A DNA stretch of 64,000 bases from JAKOWB01 sp038363005. Its GTDB lineage: Bacteria > Pseudomonadota > Alphaproteobacteria > Kiloniellales > JACOMY01. The translations under genes were made by a program, and so were the position numbers. Where the stretch lies: positions 25,803 through 89,802 of the forward strand of contig JBBQBI010000022.1 of assembly GCA_038363005.1 (NCBI GenBank), given 5' to 3'. The notes beneath the pieces are model-generated. The model did no database searches, had not been told where the DNA came from, and saw only the letters and a program-made list of their open reading frames with translations. This document shows positions 53,003-61,426 of the stretch, in pieces. Position 1 is the first letter of the stretch, and each line of letters begins with the position of its first letter.

Positions 53003-53704
53003 GTGCAGATCGTCGAAGCCTCGCCTCTCGGTGTCAGGACCGCCCGCATCGAGCTGGCCAGCGCGGCCTCGCCCCTCGTCGTAACGCTCTTCCCGATGAT
53101 CCATGTCGGCGATCCCTTCTTCTACGAGGCGGTCTACGCTGATGCCCTCTCGCACGACGTAGTGCTGGTGGAGGGGGTTCGCTCACCCATCGTTCGCCGG
53201 ATCACCCGGGTCTACCGCTGGCTCAAGGGCTCGGAGCGGATCGGGCTGGCGATCCAGCCGCCCTATCCCAAGCGATCCGACAGCAGGGCGCGGATCGTCC
53301 TGGCGGACCTTACCGGGGACGAGTTCGAAGCAGAATGGCGGCGTGTCGCCTGGTGGTTGCGCCTGCTGATCCACTGCCTTGTGCCCTGGGTCGCCCTCAG
53401 AATGCGATAGTTCGGCACGCGCCAGGACCTTGCGCAGAACTTGACGTTCGACGACCTGAGGAGTCGCGCCGAACATCTCGATTGGGACCCGACGTACCAG
53501 GTTTTCGTCCAAGCGATTCTGCATGCGCGCGACGCGCGCCTCCTGCAGATTCTGGACGGCGAGCTTGTGGCGGCCGGTCCGGGGCCAAGTCGCCTGGCCA
53601 TTGTTTATGGCGCTCGCCACATGCGCGCCGTGGTATCCGGCCTGTCAAAGCGCGGATTCCATGCGCGGCGCACCGAATGGCTCAAGGTGTTCAACTTGCA
53701 CTGA
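53003..53704 (+). pseudogene. Gene interrupted by in-frame amber codon (TraB/GumN-like?)
   Basis: Two reading frames lie in the same phase, separated only by a TAG at 53408-53410. The first (about 135 residues) has LVVTLFPMIHVGDPFFYEAVYADALSHDVVLVEGVRSP, reminiscent of the TraB/GumN beta-strand and Gly-His motif; the second (97 residues) begins FGTRQDLAQNLTFDDLRSR and continues with VFVQAILHARDARLLQIL. Together they make a 233-codon gene broken by one nonsense mutation. The GTG at 53003 follows AAGGAG. Read-through or a sequencing error are alternatives. The family assignment is weak. Confidence 0.6.
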
Positions 53705-53763
53705 CGCGCCCGACGGCGTGACGATGGCGCCGCTACGCTCCCTGGAACGAGGTCCTAGCCGAC

Positions 53764-54183
53764 ATGCCGCGCCTGCCCGCTCCGCCCGTCGCCGCAGAGG
53801 TGGCTACCCTCCTGTCCACCCTGCCGGCGGCCGAGCGCCGCCGCCTGCTGGAGCTCCGCGCCTTGGTCTACGCCGCCGCGGCGCAGGCCGGGGTGGGGGC
53901 GCTGGAGGAGAGCCTCAAGTGGGGCGACCCGGCCTATCGGCCGCTGGCGCCGCGCACCGGGACGACGGTGCGGATCAACAAGCTGCGGCGCGATCCTGGC
54001 CTCGGCCTCTTCTTCCACTGCCATACCACGCTGGTGGCCGGCTTCCGGGAGCTCTACGGCGAGACACTGCGCTGCAAGGGCAACCGCGCGATCCTGCTGG
54101 ATGCGTCAGGGCCGCTGCCGCGCGCCGAGCTGCAGCACTGCATCGCCCTGGCGCTGACCTATCACCGGCGCCCGCGCCGCTAG
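53764..54183 (+). CDS. DUF1801 protein
   Basis: The 139-residue protein matches DUF1801 (YdhG/YjdI-like): LRALVYAAAAQAGVGALEESLKWGDPAYRP, VRINKLRRDPGLGLFFHCHTTLVAGFRELYG and LHHCIALALTYHRR-like ending. DUF1801 proteins are small soluble proteins, function unknown. Length is normal. It overlaps the convergent secreted-protein gene by 4 bases. Confidence 0.82.
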   Translation: MPRLPAPPVAAEVATLLSTLPAAERRRLLELRALVYAAAAQAGVGALEESLKWGDPAYRPLAPRTGTTVRINKLRRDPGLGLFFHCHTTLVAGFRELYGETLRCKGNRAILLDASGPLPRAELQHCIALALTYHRRPRR

Positions 54184-55061
54184 CGGTTGGCCTCCGCCGT
54201 CAGGCCCAGCAGGCGAACCTGTTCGCCCAGCGTCTGCGCGGCGAGCAGGCCGCCCAGTTCAACGTGGCCGGCGGGCGGCGCGACGTGGAGCCTGAGCTGG
54301 CCTGGCTGCAGCACGAACTGTCTGAGCGACTGCAGGACCGGCACGGCGGCCGCATTGCCCGGCGCGGCTGCGAGCCTCTCGAGCTCCCCGAGCCAAAGTG
54401 CGCGCTGCTGTTCCAGCGTGCGGCCCTGGCCACGGGCGAAGGCCGCCGGCAGGCGCTCGCCGGACTCGTTCCACAGCCAGAGATCGAGGCTCTGCAGGCT
54501 GCCTTGGAAGGCGGCGGCGAGGCCAAGCGCCGTCAGGCCCTTGGAGGTGAAGCGCGCGCCGGCCAGCTCGATCCCGCTGGCTTGGCCTGAGAGCGTCAAC
54601 GTTAGCAGGCCGGGAAACTCGAGGTCGGCGTGGTTCAGCGTCAGGCGCTTGCCCTCGGCCGCGTAGGTGAAGTCGAGCGTCACGTCGAACAGGCGGTCGC
54701 TGCCCAGGCCCGGCAGTAGGCTGGCCAGCGGATGCGCCACCGGCGTGACGCTGATGCCGTTGGCGCGCAGGCTGAGCCGGCCGGGCACGCCGCCAGCCTG
54801 ATAGCCGGCACAGTCGAAGCCATAGACCTCAAGGCTGCTGATCCGGCCCGGCGGCACATCGGGGCCGCTGGTCTGCAGCACCACGTCGTGCTGCGTGTAG
54901 AAGCCGTTGCCCTGATCGTCGAGCGCGCCCGCGAAGCGCACCGGATACTGCAGATAGGCCACCAGGGCCTGGCGCAGGCATTCGGCCTGGTCGGCCAGGG
55001 ATTCGGCCAGGGCTGGTGTGGCCAGCAGGAGGCCGGCGAGGGCAAGGCAAAGGCGGCGCAT
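54180..55061 (-). CDS. Secreted protein of unknown family, paralogue A
   Basis: The 293-residue protein has a clear Sec signal peptide (RRLCLALAGLLLATPALA, cut near ALA-ES) and no other hydrophobic helix. Sequence after it has alternating beta-strand character. I recognise no domain. It is a paralogue of the gene directly upstream: shared blocks are AECLRQAL, (F)DCAG(Y/F), L(R/L)A(N/S)GISV, HPLA(S/G)LLP, N-A/Q-ADL and the identical ending LLGLT-(A/V)-EANR. The pair has only 19 bases between stop and start and is likely one operon. Function unknown, periplasmic by signal. Confidence 0.75.
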   Translation of the reverse strand: MRRLCLALAGLLLATPALAESLADQAECLRQALVAYLQYPVRFAGALDDQGNGFYTQHDVVLQTSGPDVPPGRISSLEVYGFDCAGYQAGGVPGRLSLRANGISVTPVAHPLASLLPGLGSDRLFDVTLDFTYAAEGKRLTLNHADLEFPGLLTLTLSGQASGIELAGARFTSKGLTALGLAAAFQGSLQSLDLWLWNESGERLPAAFARGQGRTLEQQRALWLGELERLAAAPGNAAAVPVLQSLRQFVLQPGQLRLHVAPPAGHVELGGLLAAQTLGEQVRLLGLTAEANR

Positions 55062-55080
55062 CGCCCGACCTTAGACCAGT

Positions 55081-55965
55081 CTAGCGGTTCGCCTCTACCG
55101 TCAGGCCCAGCAGGCGGAGCTGCTCGCCGATCTCCGGCGTGGCGCCAAGCACAATCACCTCGATGTGGCCGTCGGGCGGGCGGAGCCGCACCGTCAGCTT
55201 GCGCAGGTCCTGCACGAAGACCTTGAGCTCGCGCAGCACCGGGATCGCGGCCTCCTTACCTTCGGTCGCCATCATGTCGTTGAGCTGCTTCAGCCAGAGG
55301 TCGCGCTGCTCCAGCATCGACCGGCCTTGCGTCTTGGCGAAGCTTTCCAGCAGGCGGTTGCCGGCCTTGTTCCACAGCGTGAGCGTGAGGCTGTGCAGGC
55401 TGCCCTTCAGCGCCGCGGTCATGCCGAGACCGGCCAGACCGCTGCCGGTGACGCGCAGGCCGGCCAGATCTACACCGCTGACGTCGGCGGCGAAGGCGAG
55501 GCTCATCACGCCGTCGACGTCGAGATCGGCCTGGTTGACGGTCACGCGCAGCGCCGCCGCGTCATAGACCAGGTCCAGCGTCAGGTCGAAGTAGTCGTCG
55601 CCGACCAAATCCGGCAGCAGGCCGGCCAAGGGATGCACGGCCGCTGGCACGCTGATGCCGCTGGCGCGCAGCCTGACGGCGCTGGGCGTGCCGCTGGTAC
55701 GGAAGCCAGCGCAATCGAAAGCGAAGACGTCGAGGCTCAGGATCTTGCCGGGCGGGCCGGCGGCGTCGCCGGTCTGCAGCGCAACGTCATGCAGGGTGAA
55801 GGCGCCGTTGCCCAGGTCGACCGGTTCGCTGGGGAAGGCGACAGGAAACAGCAGGTAGCTGGCCAACGCCTGGCGCAGGCATTCCGCCCGGTCGGCCAGG
55901 GTCTCTGCCCCTGCCGGCAGGGCCGACAGCAAAAGCCACAGCAACGCCAGGACCGACCGCCGCAT
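55081..55965 (-). CDS. Secreted protein of unknown family, paralogue B
   Basis: The 294-residue protein has a Sec signal peptide (RRSVLALLWLLLSALPAGA) and is colinear with its downstream paralogue. It contains DRAECLRQALASYLLFPV, FAFDCAGF, RLRASGISVPAAVHPLAGLLPDL and ends LLGLTVEANR. Identity between the two looks moderate and spread over the whole length, indicating an old tandem duplication. The ATG at 55965 is chosen because the signal peptide follows; a GGGGGAT sits upstream. No family recognised. Confidence 0.75.
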   Translation of the reverse strand: MRRSVLALLWLLLSALPAGAETLADRAECLRQALASYLLFPVAFPSEPVDLGNGAFTLHDVALQTGDAAGPPGKILSLDVFAFDCAGFRTSGTPSAVRLRASGISVPAAVHPLAGLLPDLVGDDYFDLTLDLVYDAAALRVTVNQADLDVDGVMSLAFAADVSGVDLAGLRVTGSGLAGLGMTAALKGSLHSLTLTLWNKAGNRLLESFAKTQGRSMLEQRDLWLKQLNDMMATEGKEAAIPVLRELKVFVQDLRKLTVRLRPPDGHIEVIVLGATPEIGEQLRLLGLTVEANR

Positions 55966-56156
55966 CGACCATCCCCCCGCACCGAAGCGGGCGCAGTCTA
56001 GCGCGGCAGGCCCCCGCGAGTCCCGGCCGGGGTCGAGGCACCTGCCAGCAGCGCCACCGCCTCCTCCCTTGGGAGGATGGCGAGGTGGCAGGTCGGCGAC
56101 CAAGCTGGATGCTGTGGGCCAACCGCGCCCGTCTCGACTGTCACGGGGAGACCGAC

Positions 56157-56969
56157 ATGCTCAAGCACCTCATGCTGCCCCTTGCCCTTGCCGCCGGCCT
56201 GGCTGTGGCCGCACCCTCCGTCAGCGCCGAGACGCTGCGGGTGGGCACCGAATGCACCTACTTCCCCTTCAACTACCGCGAAGCCGACGGCACGCTGAAG
56301 GGCTACGACGTCGACGTCGCCAACGAAGTGGGCGTCCGCATCGGCGCCGACATCGAGTTTGTCTGCCAGGAGTGGGACGGCATGATCCCGGCCCTGCTGG
56401 CCAACAAGTTCGACCTGATCGTCGCCTCCATGTCGATCACCGAGAAGCGGCGCGAGAAGATCGACTTCTCGGTGCCTTACCGCGTCTCCATCGGCCAGTT
56501 CATCGGCGCCAAGGACAAGAACCTGCAGTTCTTCAACGCCGACGGCACGGTCAACCCGGCCGGCTTCGAGGGCGTGAAGATCGGCATCGAGCGTTCCAGC
56601 ACCTACGACACCTGGATCCAGGCCAAGATGCCGGCCGCCGACATCGTGCCCTACGACAGCAACGAGGCCATGTACCTCGACCTCAAGGCGGGCCGCGTCG
56701 ACGCCATCATGACCAACCCGATGAAGGCCTACCTGGTGTTCCTGTCGAAGCCGGACGGCGAGGGCTTCGAGACCGTCGGCCCGCAGGTGACCGACGAGGA
56801 GTTCTTCGGCATCGGCGTCGGCGTCGGCCTGCGCAAGGACAGCGCCGAGCTGCTGAAGCGCATCGACGCGGCACTGGTCTCGATGATCAAGGACGGCTCG
56901 CTCAGCACCTTCTCGCACCGCTACTTCCCCTTCGACATCAATCCGTCGGACTGGAAGGGCGCCAACTGA
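56157..56969 (+). CDS. Polar amino-acid ABC transporter substrate-binding protein
   Basis: The 270-residue protein is an SBP_bac_3 family periplasmic binding protein with a signal peptide (KHLMLPLALAAGLAVAAPSVSA). Motifs: LRVGTECTYFPFNYREADGTLKGYDVDVANEV and VASMSITEKRREKIDFSVPY, close to the histidine/arginine/ornithine-type binding proteins. The start follows GGGGAG. It heads an operon with two permeases, an ATPase and an IMPase-like gene. A hairpin follows it before the first permease. Confidence 0.93.
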   Translation: MLKHLMLPLALAAGLAVAAPSVSAETLRVGTECTYFPFNYREADGTLKGYDVDVANEVGVRIGADIEFVCQEWDGMIPALLANKFDLIVASMSITEKRREKIDFSVPYRVSIGQFIGAKDKNLQFFNADGTVNPAGFEGVKIGIERSSTYDTWIQAKMPAADIVPYDSNEAMYLDLKAGRVDAIMTNPMKAYLVFLSKPDGEGFETVGPQVTDEEFFGIGVGVGLRKDSAELLKRIDAALVSMIKDGSLSTFSHRYFPFDINPSDWKGAN

Positions 56970-56979
56970 TCGGGAGCCA

Positions 56980-57006
56980 GGGCGGCCGGCCGACGGTCGG
57001 CCGCCC
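56980..57006 (+). terminator. Intercistronic hairpin after binding-protein gene
   Basis: GGGCGGCC (56980-56987) and GGCCGCCC (56999-57006) pair perfectly around an 11-base loop; an alternative inner stem GGCCGAC/GTCGGCC is also possible. It lies 10 bases past the stop codon and 20 before the next start, as for the other two ABC operons in this window. Confidence 0.6.
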
Positions 57007-57026
57007 CTCCACCGGCGGCTGAGCCC

Positions 57027-57722
57027 ATGGATCTCGCACTCGAATGGGCGGACGCCTTCGCCACCGGCGCGCTGGTGGTGCTGCAGATCTTCCTGGTCGC
57101 GCTGCTGCTGACCGTGGTCATCGGCCTGCTCGGCGCCTCGGCCAAGCTGTCGAACAGCGCCGTCCTGCGCTGGCTCGCCTACGGCTATACCACGGTGTTT
57201 CGCGGCACGCCGGAAATCCTGCTGCTGCTGATCATCTACTTCGGCTCGGCGCTCAGCCTGACCGCGCTGGCGCAGCTCTTCGACCCCAGCATCAAGTTCG
57301 TCGACATCCCGCCCTTCTGGGCCGGCTCGCTGGCGCTCGGCCTGATCGTCGGCGCCTATGCCACCGAGACCTTTCGCGGCGCCTTCCAGGGCGTGCCGCC
57401 GGGCCAGGTCGAGGCGGCGCGCGCCCTGGGCCTGGGCACCTGGCAGGTGTTCCTCTACGTCCGCCTGCCGCAAATGTGGCGCCTCGCCCTGCCGACCTTC
57501 GGCAACCACATGCTCTCGCTGATGAAGGACACCGCGCTGGTCTCCATCATCGGGCTGGAGGAGATCATGTACACGGCGAAGATCGCCACCTCGGTCACCA
57601 GCGAGCCCTTCGTGATGTATGCCATGGTGGGCGTTGTCTACCTGCTCTTCACCAGCGGCCTGTCGCTGCTGGTGGCGCAGCTCGAACGCCACGCTGGACA
57701 CCATCTGCGGGGTGCGCGATGA
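57027..57722 (+). CDS. Polar amino-acid ABC permease (HisQ-like)
   Basis: The 231-residue permease has five to six helices, the HisM-family opening ALEWADAFATGALVVLQIFL, and the EAA loop VEAARALGLGTWQVFLYVRLPQMWRLALPTFGNHMLSLMKDTAL. It overlaps the second permease gene by 4 bases, so the pair is translationally coupled. It forms the channel with that subunit. Confidence 0.93.
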   Translation: MDLALEWADAFATGALVVLQIFLVALLLTVVIGLLGASAKLSNSAVLRWLAYGYTTVFRGTPEILLLLIIYFGSALSLTALAQLFDPSIKFVDIPPFWAGSLALGLIVGAYATETFRGAFQGVPPGQVEAARALGLGTWQVFLYVRLPQMWRLALPTFGNHMLSLMKDTALVSIIGLEEIMYTAKIATSVTSEPFVMYAMVGVVYLLFTSGLSLLVAQLERHAGHHLRGAR

Positions 57723-58411
57723 GCTTCGACCTGGATCTCATCGCCGACTCGCTACCCAAGCTGCTGACCGGTCTTGGCCTGACGCTGCAGCTGCTGCTGC
57801 TGTCGGCGCTGTTCGGTACGCTGCTGGGGATCCTCACCTGCGCGGCGCGGCTCAGCCGCCTCTGGTTCCTGACCTGGCCGGCGCGGGTCTACATCACGCT
57901 GTTCCGTGGCACGCCGCTGCTGGTGCAGATCTTCATTATCTACTACGGCCTGTCGCAGTTCGAGACGATCCGCCACTCCTTCCTCTGGAGCTTCCTGCGC
58001 GAGCCCTACTGGTGCGCCATCCTGGCCTTCGCGGTGAACACCGGCGCCTATACCGGCGAGATCTTTCGCGGTGGCGTGCAGGGCGTCGACAAGGGCCTGT
58101 CGGAAGCTGGCTGGGCGCTTGGCCTCAATCGCTGGCAGCGGCTGCGCCATATCGTGGCACCGCTGGCGTTGCGCCTGGCGCTGCCGGCCTATGGCAACGA
58201 CATGATCAGCCTGCTGAAAGGCACGGCGTTGGCCAGCACCATCACGCTGCTGGATGTCACCGGCGTGGCGCGCAACATCGTGGCCAAGACCTTCGCCCCC
58301 TACGAGATCTTCATCTCGGCGGCGATCGTCTATCTGGCCATGACCTGGGTGATCCAGCGGCTGGTCGCGCTGGCGGAGCGGCGCCTCAGCCGCTCGCTGC
58401 GGCGGACCTGA
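57719..58411 (+). CDS. Polar amino-acid ABC permease (HisM-like)
   Basis: The 230-residue permease has the start DLIADSLPKLLTGLGLTLQLLLLSALFGTLLG and FRGTPLLVQIFIIYYGLSQFE typical of HisM relatives, with the EAA loop SEAGWALGLNRWQRLRHIVAPLALRLALPAYGNDMISLLKGTAL. It is coupled to the first permease and followed after 15 bases by the ATPase. With the HisQ-like subunit and ATPase it forms the importer. Confidence 0.93.
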   Translation: MSFDLDLIADSLPKLLTGLGLTLQLLLLSALFGTLLGILTCAARLSRLWFLTWPARVYITLFRGTPLLVQIFIIYYGLSQFETIRHSFLWSFLREPYWCAILAFAVNTGAYTGEIFRGGVQGVDKGLSEAGWALGLNRWQRLRHIVAPLALRLALPAYGNDMISLLKGTALASTITLLDVTGVARNIVAKTFAPYEIFISAAIVYLAMTWVIQRLVALAERRLSRSLRRT

Positions 58412-58426
58412 AGGGAAGACGAAGGC

Positions 58427-59170
58427 ATGAGCGAACCCCCGGCGATCCGCCTTGAGCAGGTCAGCAAAAGCTTCGGCAGTTTCCAGGCCCTGAAGGAAGT
58501 CTCGCTGACCGTGGCGCGCGGCGAGAAGATCGTGGTCTGTGGCCCATCGGGCTCCGGCAAGTCGACCATGATCCGCTGCATCAACCGGCTGGAAAAGCAT
58601 GACGCCGGCACCATCGATATCAACGGCCAGGCCTTGACCGGCGGCCGCGGCGACCAGGCGCTGATCCGCGACAACGTCGGCATGGTGTTCCAGCAGTTCA
58701 ACCTCTTCCCGCACCTGACGGTGCTGCAGAACCTGATGCTGGCGCCCCGCCTGGTGTTGAAGCGCGGCAAGGCCGAGGGCCGGGCCGAGGCGCTGCGCCT
58801 GCTGGAGCGCGTGCGCATCCCCGAGCAGGCCGACAAGTACCCGGCGCAGCTGTCCGGCGGGCAGCAGCAGCGCGTCGCCATTGCCCGCGCGCTCTGCGTC
58901 AATCCGAAGATCATGCTGTTCGACGAGCCGACCTCGGCACTCGACCCCGAGATGATCAAGGAGGTGCTGGACGTCATGGTCGGCCTGGCGCGCGACGGCA
59001 TGACCATGATCTGCGTCACCCACGAGATGGGCTTCGCCCGCCAGGTGGCCGACCGCGTGGTCTTCATGGACCACGGGCAGATCGTCGAGTCCGAGACGCC
59101 CGAGGCCTTCTTCCAGGCGCCGAAGCACGAGCGCACGCGCCTCTTCCTCAGCCAGATTCTGCATCACTAG
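58427..59170 (+). CDS. Polar amino-acid ABC transporter ATPase (HisP/GlnQ-like)
   Basis: The 247-residue ATPase has Walker A GPSGSGKST, Q-loop NVGMVFQQFNLFPHLTVLQN, signature LSGGQQQRVAIARAL, Walker B IMLFDEPTSALDPEMIKEVLDVM and switch His in CVTHEMGFAR. These are textbook HisP/GlnQ features. It completes the operon's transporter, in contrast to the aap operon of the same window, which lacks its own ATPase; this protein could in principle serve that one too. Confidence 0.96.
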   Translation: MSEPPAIRLEQVSKSFGSFQALKEVSLTVARGEKIVVCGPSGSGKSTMIRCINRLEKHDAGTIDINGQALTGGRGDQALIRDNVGMVFQQFNLFPHLTVLQNLMLAPRLVLKRGKAEGRAEALRLLERVRIPEQADKYPAQLSGGQQQRVAIARALCVNPKIMLFDEPTSALDPEMIKEVLDVMVGLARDGMTMICVTHEMGFARQVADRVVFMDHGQIVESETPEAFFQAPKHERTRLFLSQILHH

Positions 59171-59179
59171 GAGTTACGC

Positions 59180-59959
59180 ATGAGTAACGAGCAGGTCGCC
59201 AACCTCGTCGCCTTCGCCGAGGAGCTGGCCGACGCCAGCCGCGCCATCCTGGCCGCGGCGCTGAGCGCCCCGCCGCAGGTCGAGACCAAGGCCGACAAGA
59301 GCCCGGTGACCGCGCTGGACAAGGCGGTGGAGAAGCGGCTGCGCGAATTGATCGGCCAGCGCTACCCACACCACGGCATCCAGGGCGAGGAGTTCGGCAG
59401 CCAGGACCGTGGCGCCGAGCATGTCTGGGTGCTGGACCCGATCGATGGCACCGGCCCCTACATCGCCGGCATCCCGGTCTTCGGCACCCTGATCGGCCTG
59501 GCGCGTGGCGGCCAGCCGCTGGTCGGCGTGGCCGACCACCCGGTGACGCGCGAACGCTGGGTCGGCGCCACCGGCCTGCCGAGCACACTCAATGGCCGCC
59601 CGGTGAAGAGCCGCCACGGCGCGCCACTGGAGGCAGCGATGCTGAGCAGCAGCAGCCCGGACTTCTATGCGCCCGACCAGTGGGCGCGCTACGCCAGCTT
59701 GCGCCAGCAGGTGGCCTGGGCGGTCTATGGCGGCAGCTGCTACGCCTACATGCAGCTGGCGTCGGGCCGCATCGACCTGTCGGTGGATTGCAGCATGGAC
59801 GTCTATGACATCCTGCCGCTGGAGCCGATCATCCGCGGCGCCGGTGGCAAGGTCACCGACTGGGCCGGCAAGGGCATCGACCTGGACTGGAAAGGCAGCG
59901 TGCTGGCCGCCGGCGACCCGGCGCTGCACGCGCAGGCGCTGGCAGTGCTGGCAGGGTAG
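59180..59959 (+). CDS. Inositol-monophosphatase-family phosphatase
   Basis: The 259-residue protein has the IMPase metal motifs: GIQGEEFG, WVLDPIDGT and the later SMDVYDILPLEPIIRGAGGKVTDWAG (the usual WD-xA-A replaced by DVYDILP). Family members hydrolyse inositol phosphate, histidinol phosphate or PAP. The residues after DPIDGT (GPYIAGIP) differ from the common KxFV/xxFxxG and are closer to histidinol-phosphatase HisN. It is the last gene of the amino-acid ABC operon, 9 bases after the ATPase, which may hint at histidine metabolism. Substrate not proven. Confidence 0.85.
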   Translation: MSNEQVANLVAFAEELADASRAILAAALSAPPQVETKADKSPVTALDKAVEKRLRELIGQRYPHHGIQGEEFGSQDRGAEHVWVLDPIDGTGPYIAGIPVFGTLIGLARGGQPLVGVADHPVTRERWVGATGLPSTLNGRPVKSRHGAPLEAAMLSSSSPDFYAPDQWARYASLRQQVAWAVYGGSCYAYMQLASGRIDLSVDCSMDVYDILPLEPIIRGAGGKVTDWAGKGIDLDWKGSVLAAGDPALHAQALAVLAG

Positions 59960-59973
59960 CCAAAAAGAAATCT

Positions 59974-60070
59974 GTCATCCCGGACGGCGCGCTTGCGCCG
60001 ATCCGGGATCCACTCAGCGACTTGGCACTCGATGGATCCCGGCTCTTCGCTGCGCTGCGGCCGGGATGAC
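59974..60070. repeat. REP-like palindromic element
   Basis: GTCATCCCGG (59974-59983) and CCGGGATGAC (60061-60070) are exact complements; inside, ATCCGGGATCCA-type and TGGATCCCGG segments form further arms, with a GGCGCGC/GCGCC hairpin. It sits between the IMPase-like and aminotransferase genes, both ending here. The GTCATCCCGG...GGGATCC form is a well-known dispersed repeat of alphaproteobacteria and could terminate both transcripts. Confidence 0.65.
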
Positions 60071-60099
60071 GGTCGAGAGCGAGTGGCTTGCTGCTCCGC

Positions 60100-61332
60100 C
60101 TATTTCATCAGCCGCTTCAGAGCGCCGACGATGCGGTCCACTTCGCCGGCTGTGTTGTAGTGCGCCAGGCCGATGCGCAGCACGCCCTCGGCCTCGTCGA
60201 GGCCCAGGTGGCGGGCGACTTCCAGCGCGTAGTTGTGGCCAGACCAGACGTTGATGCCCTGCGCGCCCAGGCCTTGGGCCAGCGCCTTGTTGCTGTGGCC
60301 GGGGTGGGTGAAGGACACGGTCGGCACGCGCTGGTGCAGGCGGTTGGAGTTGGTGATGCCCTGCACCTTGAGACCTGGGATCTGCCGCAGGCCGTCGATC
60401 AGCCCCTGCGCCAACGGCATCTCGTAGGCCGTGGCGGCGGCGTAGGCGCCGGCGATCTTCCGCCGCCGCGTGCCGCTGCTCCCGGTCTCGCCGCCCAGCC
60501 AGGCCATGTAGTCGGCGCAGGCGACCAGGCCGGCGAAAAGCTCGGTCTGCGGCGTGCCGATCTCGTGGCGGCCCGGCAGCTCCTTGGGCGCGCAGCGCAC
60601 GGCATAGGCATAGAGCTCGGCTAGGATCGCCTCGCGGCCCCAGAGTACGCCCAGGTGCGGGCCGAAGAACTTGTAGGACGAGCAGGCCAGGAAATCGCAG
60701 CCCAGCGCCTGCACGTCGACCAGGCCGTGCGGCGCGAACTGCACGGCATCGATGTAGACCAGCGCGCCGGCGGCCTTGGCCTGCGCCGTCAGCGCCTTCA
60801 CGTCATTGATCGAGCCGGTCAGGTTGCTGGCATAGTTCAGCGCCAGCAGGCGGGTGCGCGGGCTCAAGAGCGCCGCCAGGTCCTCCGCCTCAATGCGCCA
60901 GGTCTCGCGGTTGAAGGGTAGCCACTTGATGGCGAGGCCGCGCTCCTCGGCGACGTGCAGCCAGGGCGAGACGTTGCCCTCGTGGTCCATGCGGGTGACG
61001 ATGATCTCGTCGCCGGCCTGCCAGCTGCGCGCCAGCGAGCGGGCGATCTGGAAAGTCAGCATCGACATCGACTGGCCAAGCACGATCTCGCGGCCCGAGG
61101 CGGCACCCAGGAAGTCGGCCATGGCGTTGTGCGCCGCGTCATAGATCGCGTCGGCGCGGCGCGAGGCATCGAAGGCGCCGCTGAGGTTGCTGGCGGCGTT
61201 GGCCAGCGCGTCGGCGACGGCGTCGATCACCAGGCGCGGCACCTGCGTGCCGGCGGGATTGTCGAGGAAGGCTGTGCTGGCGGCCAGGGCGGGGAACTGC
61301 TGGCGGACCAGGTCGACTGGAAATGCCGTCAT
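60100..61332 (-). CDS. Class V aminotransferase, cysteine-desulfurase-like
   Basis: The 410-residue PLP enzyme has the fold-I class V signature: TAFLDNPAGTQ at the N-terminus, DHEGNVSPW, the PLP-aspartate YIDAVQFAPHG and the PLP-lysine Lys221 in SSYKFFGPHLGVLWG. The conserved active-site Cys loop of true desulfurases is not evident near the C-terminus (GHSNKALAQGLG), so it may be an isopenicillin-epimerase- or kynureninase-like member. It lies downstream of the LuxR gene on the same strand and may be its target. Confidence 0.85.
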   Translation of the reverse strand: MTAFPVDLVRQQFPALAASTAFLDNPAGTQVPRLVIDAVADALANAASNLSGAFDASRRADAIYDAAHNAMADFLGAASGREIVLGQSMSMLTFQIARSLARSWQAGDEIIVTRMDHEGNVSPWLHVAEERGLAIKWLPFNRETWRIEAEDLAALLSPRTRLLALNYASNLTGSINDVKALTAQAKAAGALVYIDAVQFAPHGLVDVQALGCDFLACSSYKFFGPHLGVLWGREAILAELYAYAVRCAPKELPGRHEIGTPQTELFAGLVACADYMAWLGGETGSSGTRRRKIAGAYAAATAYEMPLAQGLIDGLRQIPGLKVQGITNSNRLHQRVPTVSFTHPGHSNKALAQGLGAQGINVWSGHNYALEVARHLGLDEAEGVLRIGLAHYNTAGEVDRIVGALKRLMK

Positions 61333-61395
61333 GGCGCGACTCCTGCTGTGCTGCTGGTGGTTTGGTAGCCCGCCGGCGGGGATCGCTCCATCCTA

Positions 61396-61421
61396 CCGGG
61401 GGAGGAGGCCGGGGGAGGAGG
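61396..61421. repeat. 13-bp perfect tandem duplication
   Basis: CCGGGGGAGGAGG occurs twice in a row in the gap between the LuxR gene and the aminotransferase gene. It is upstream of the aminotransferase start on the minus strand and may reflect slippage or a repeated operator half; no function evident. Confidence 0.5.
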
Positions 61422-61426
61422 CGCCG

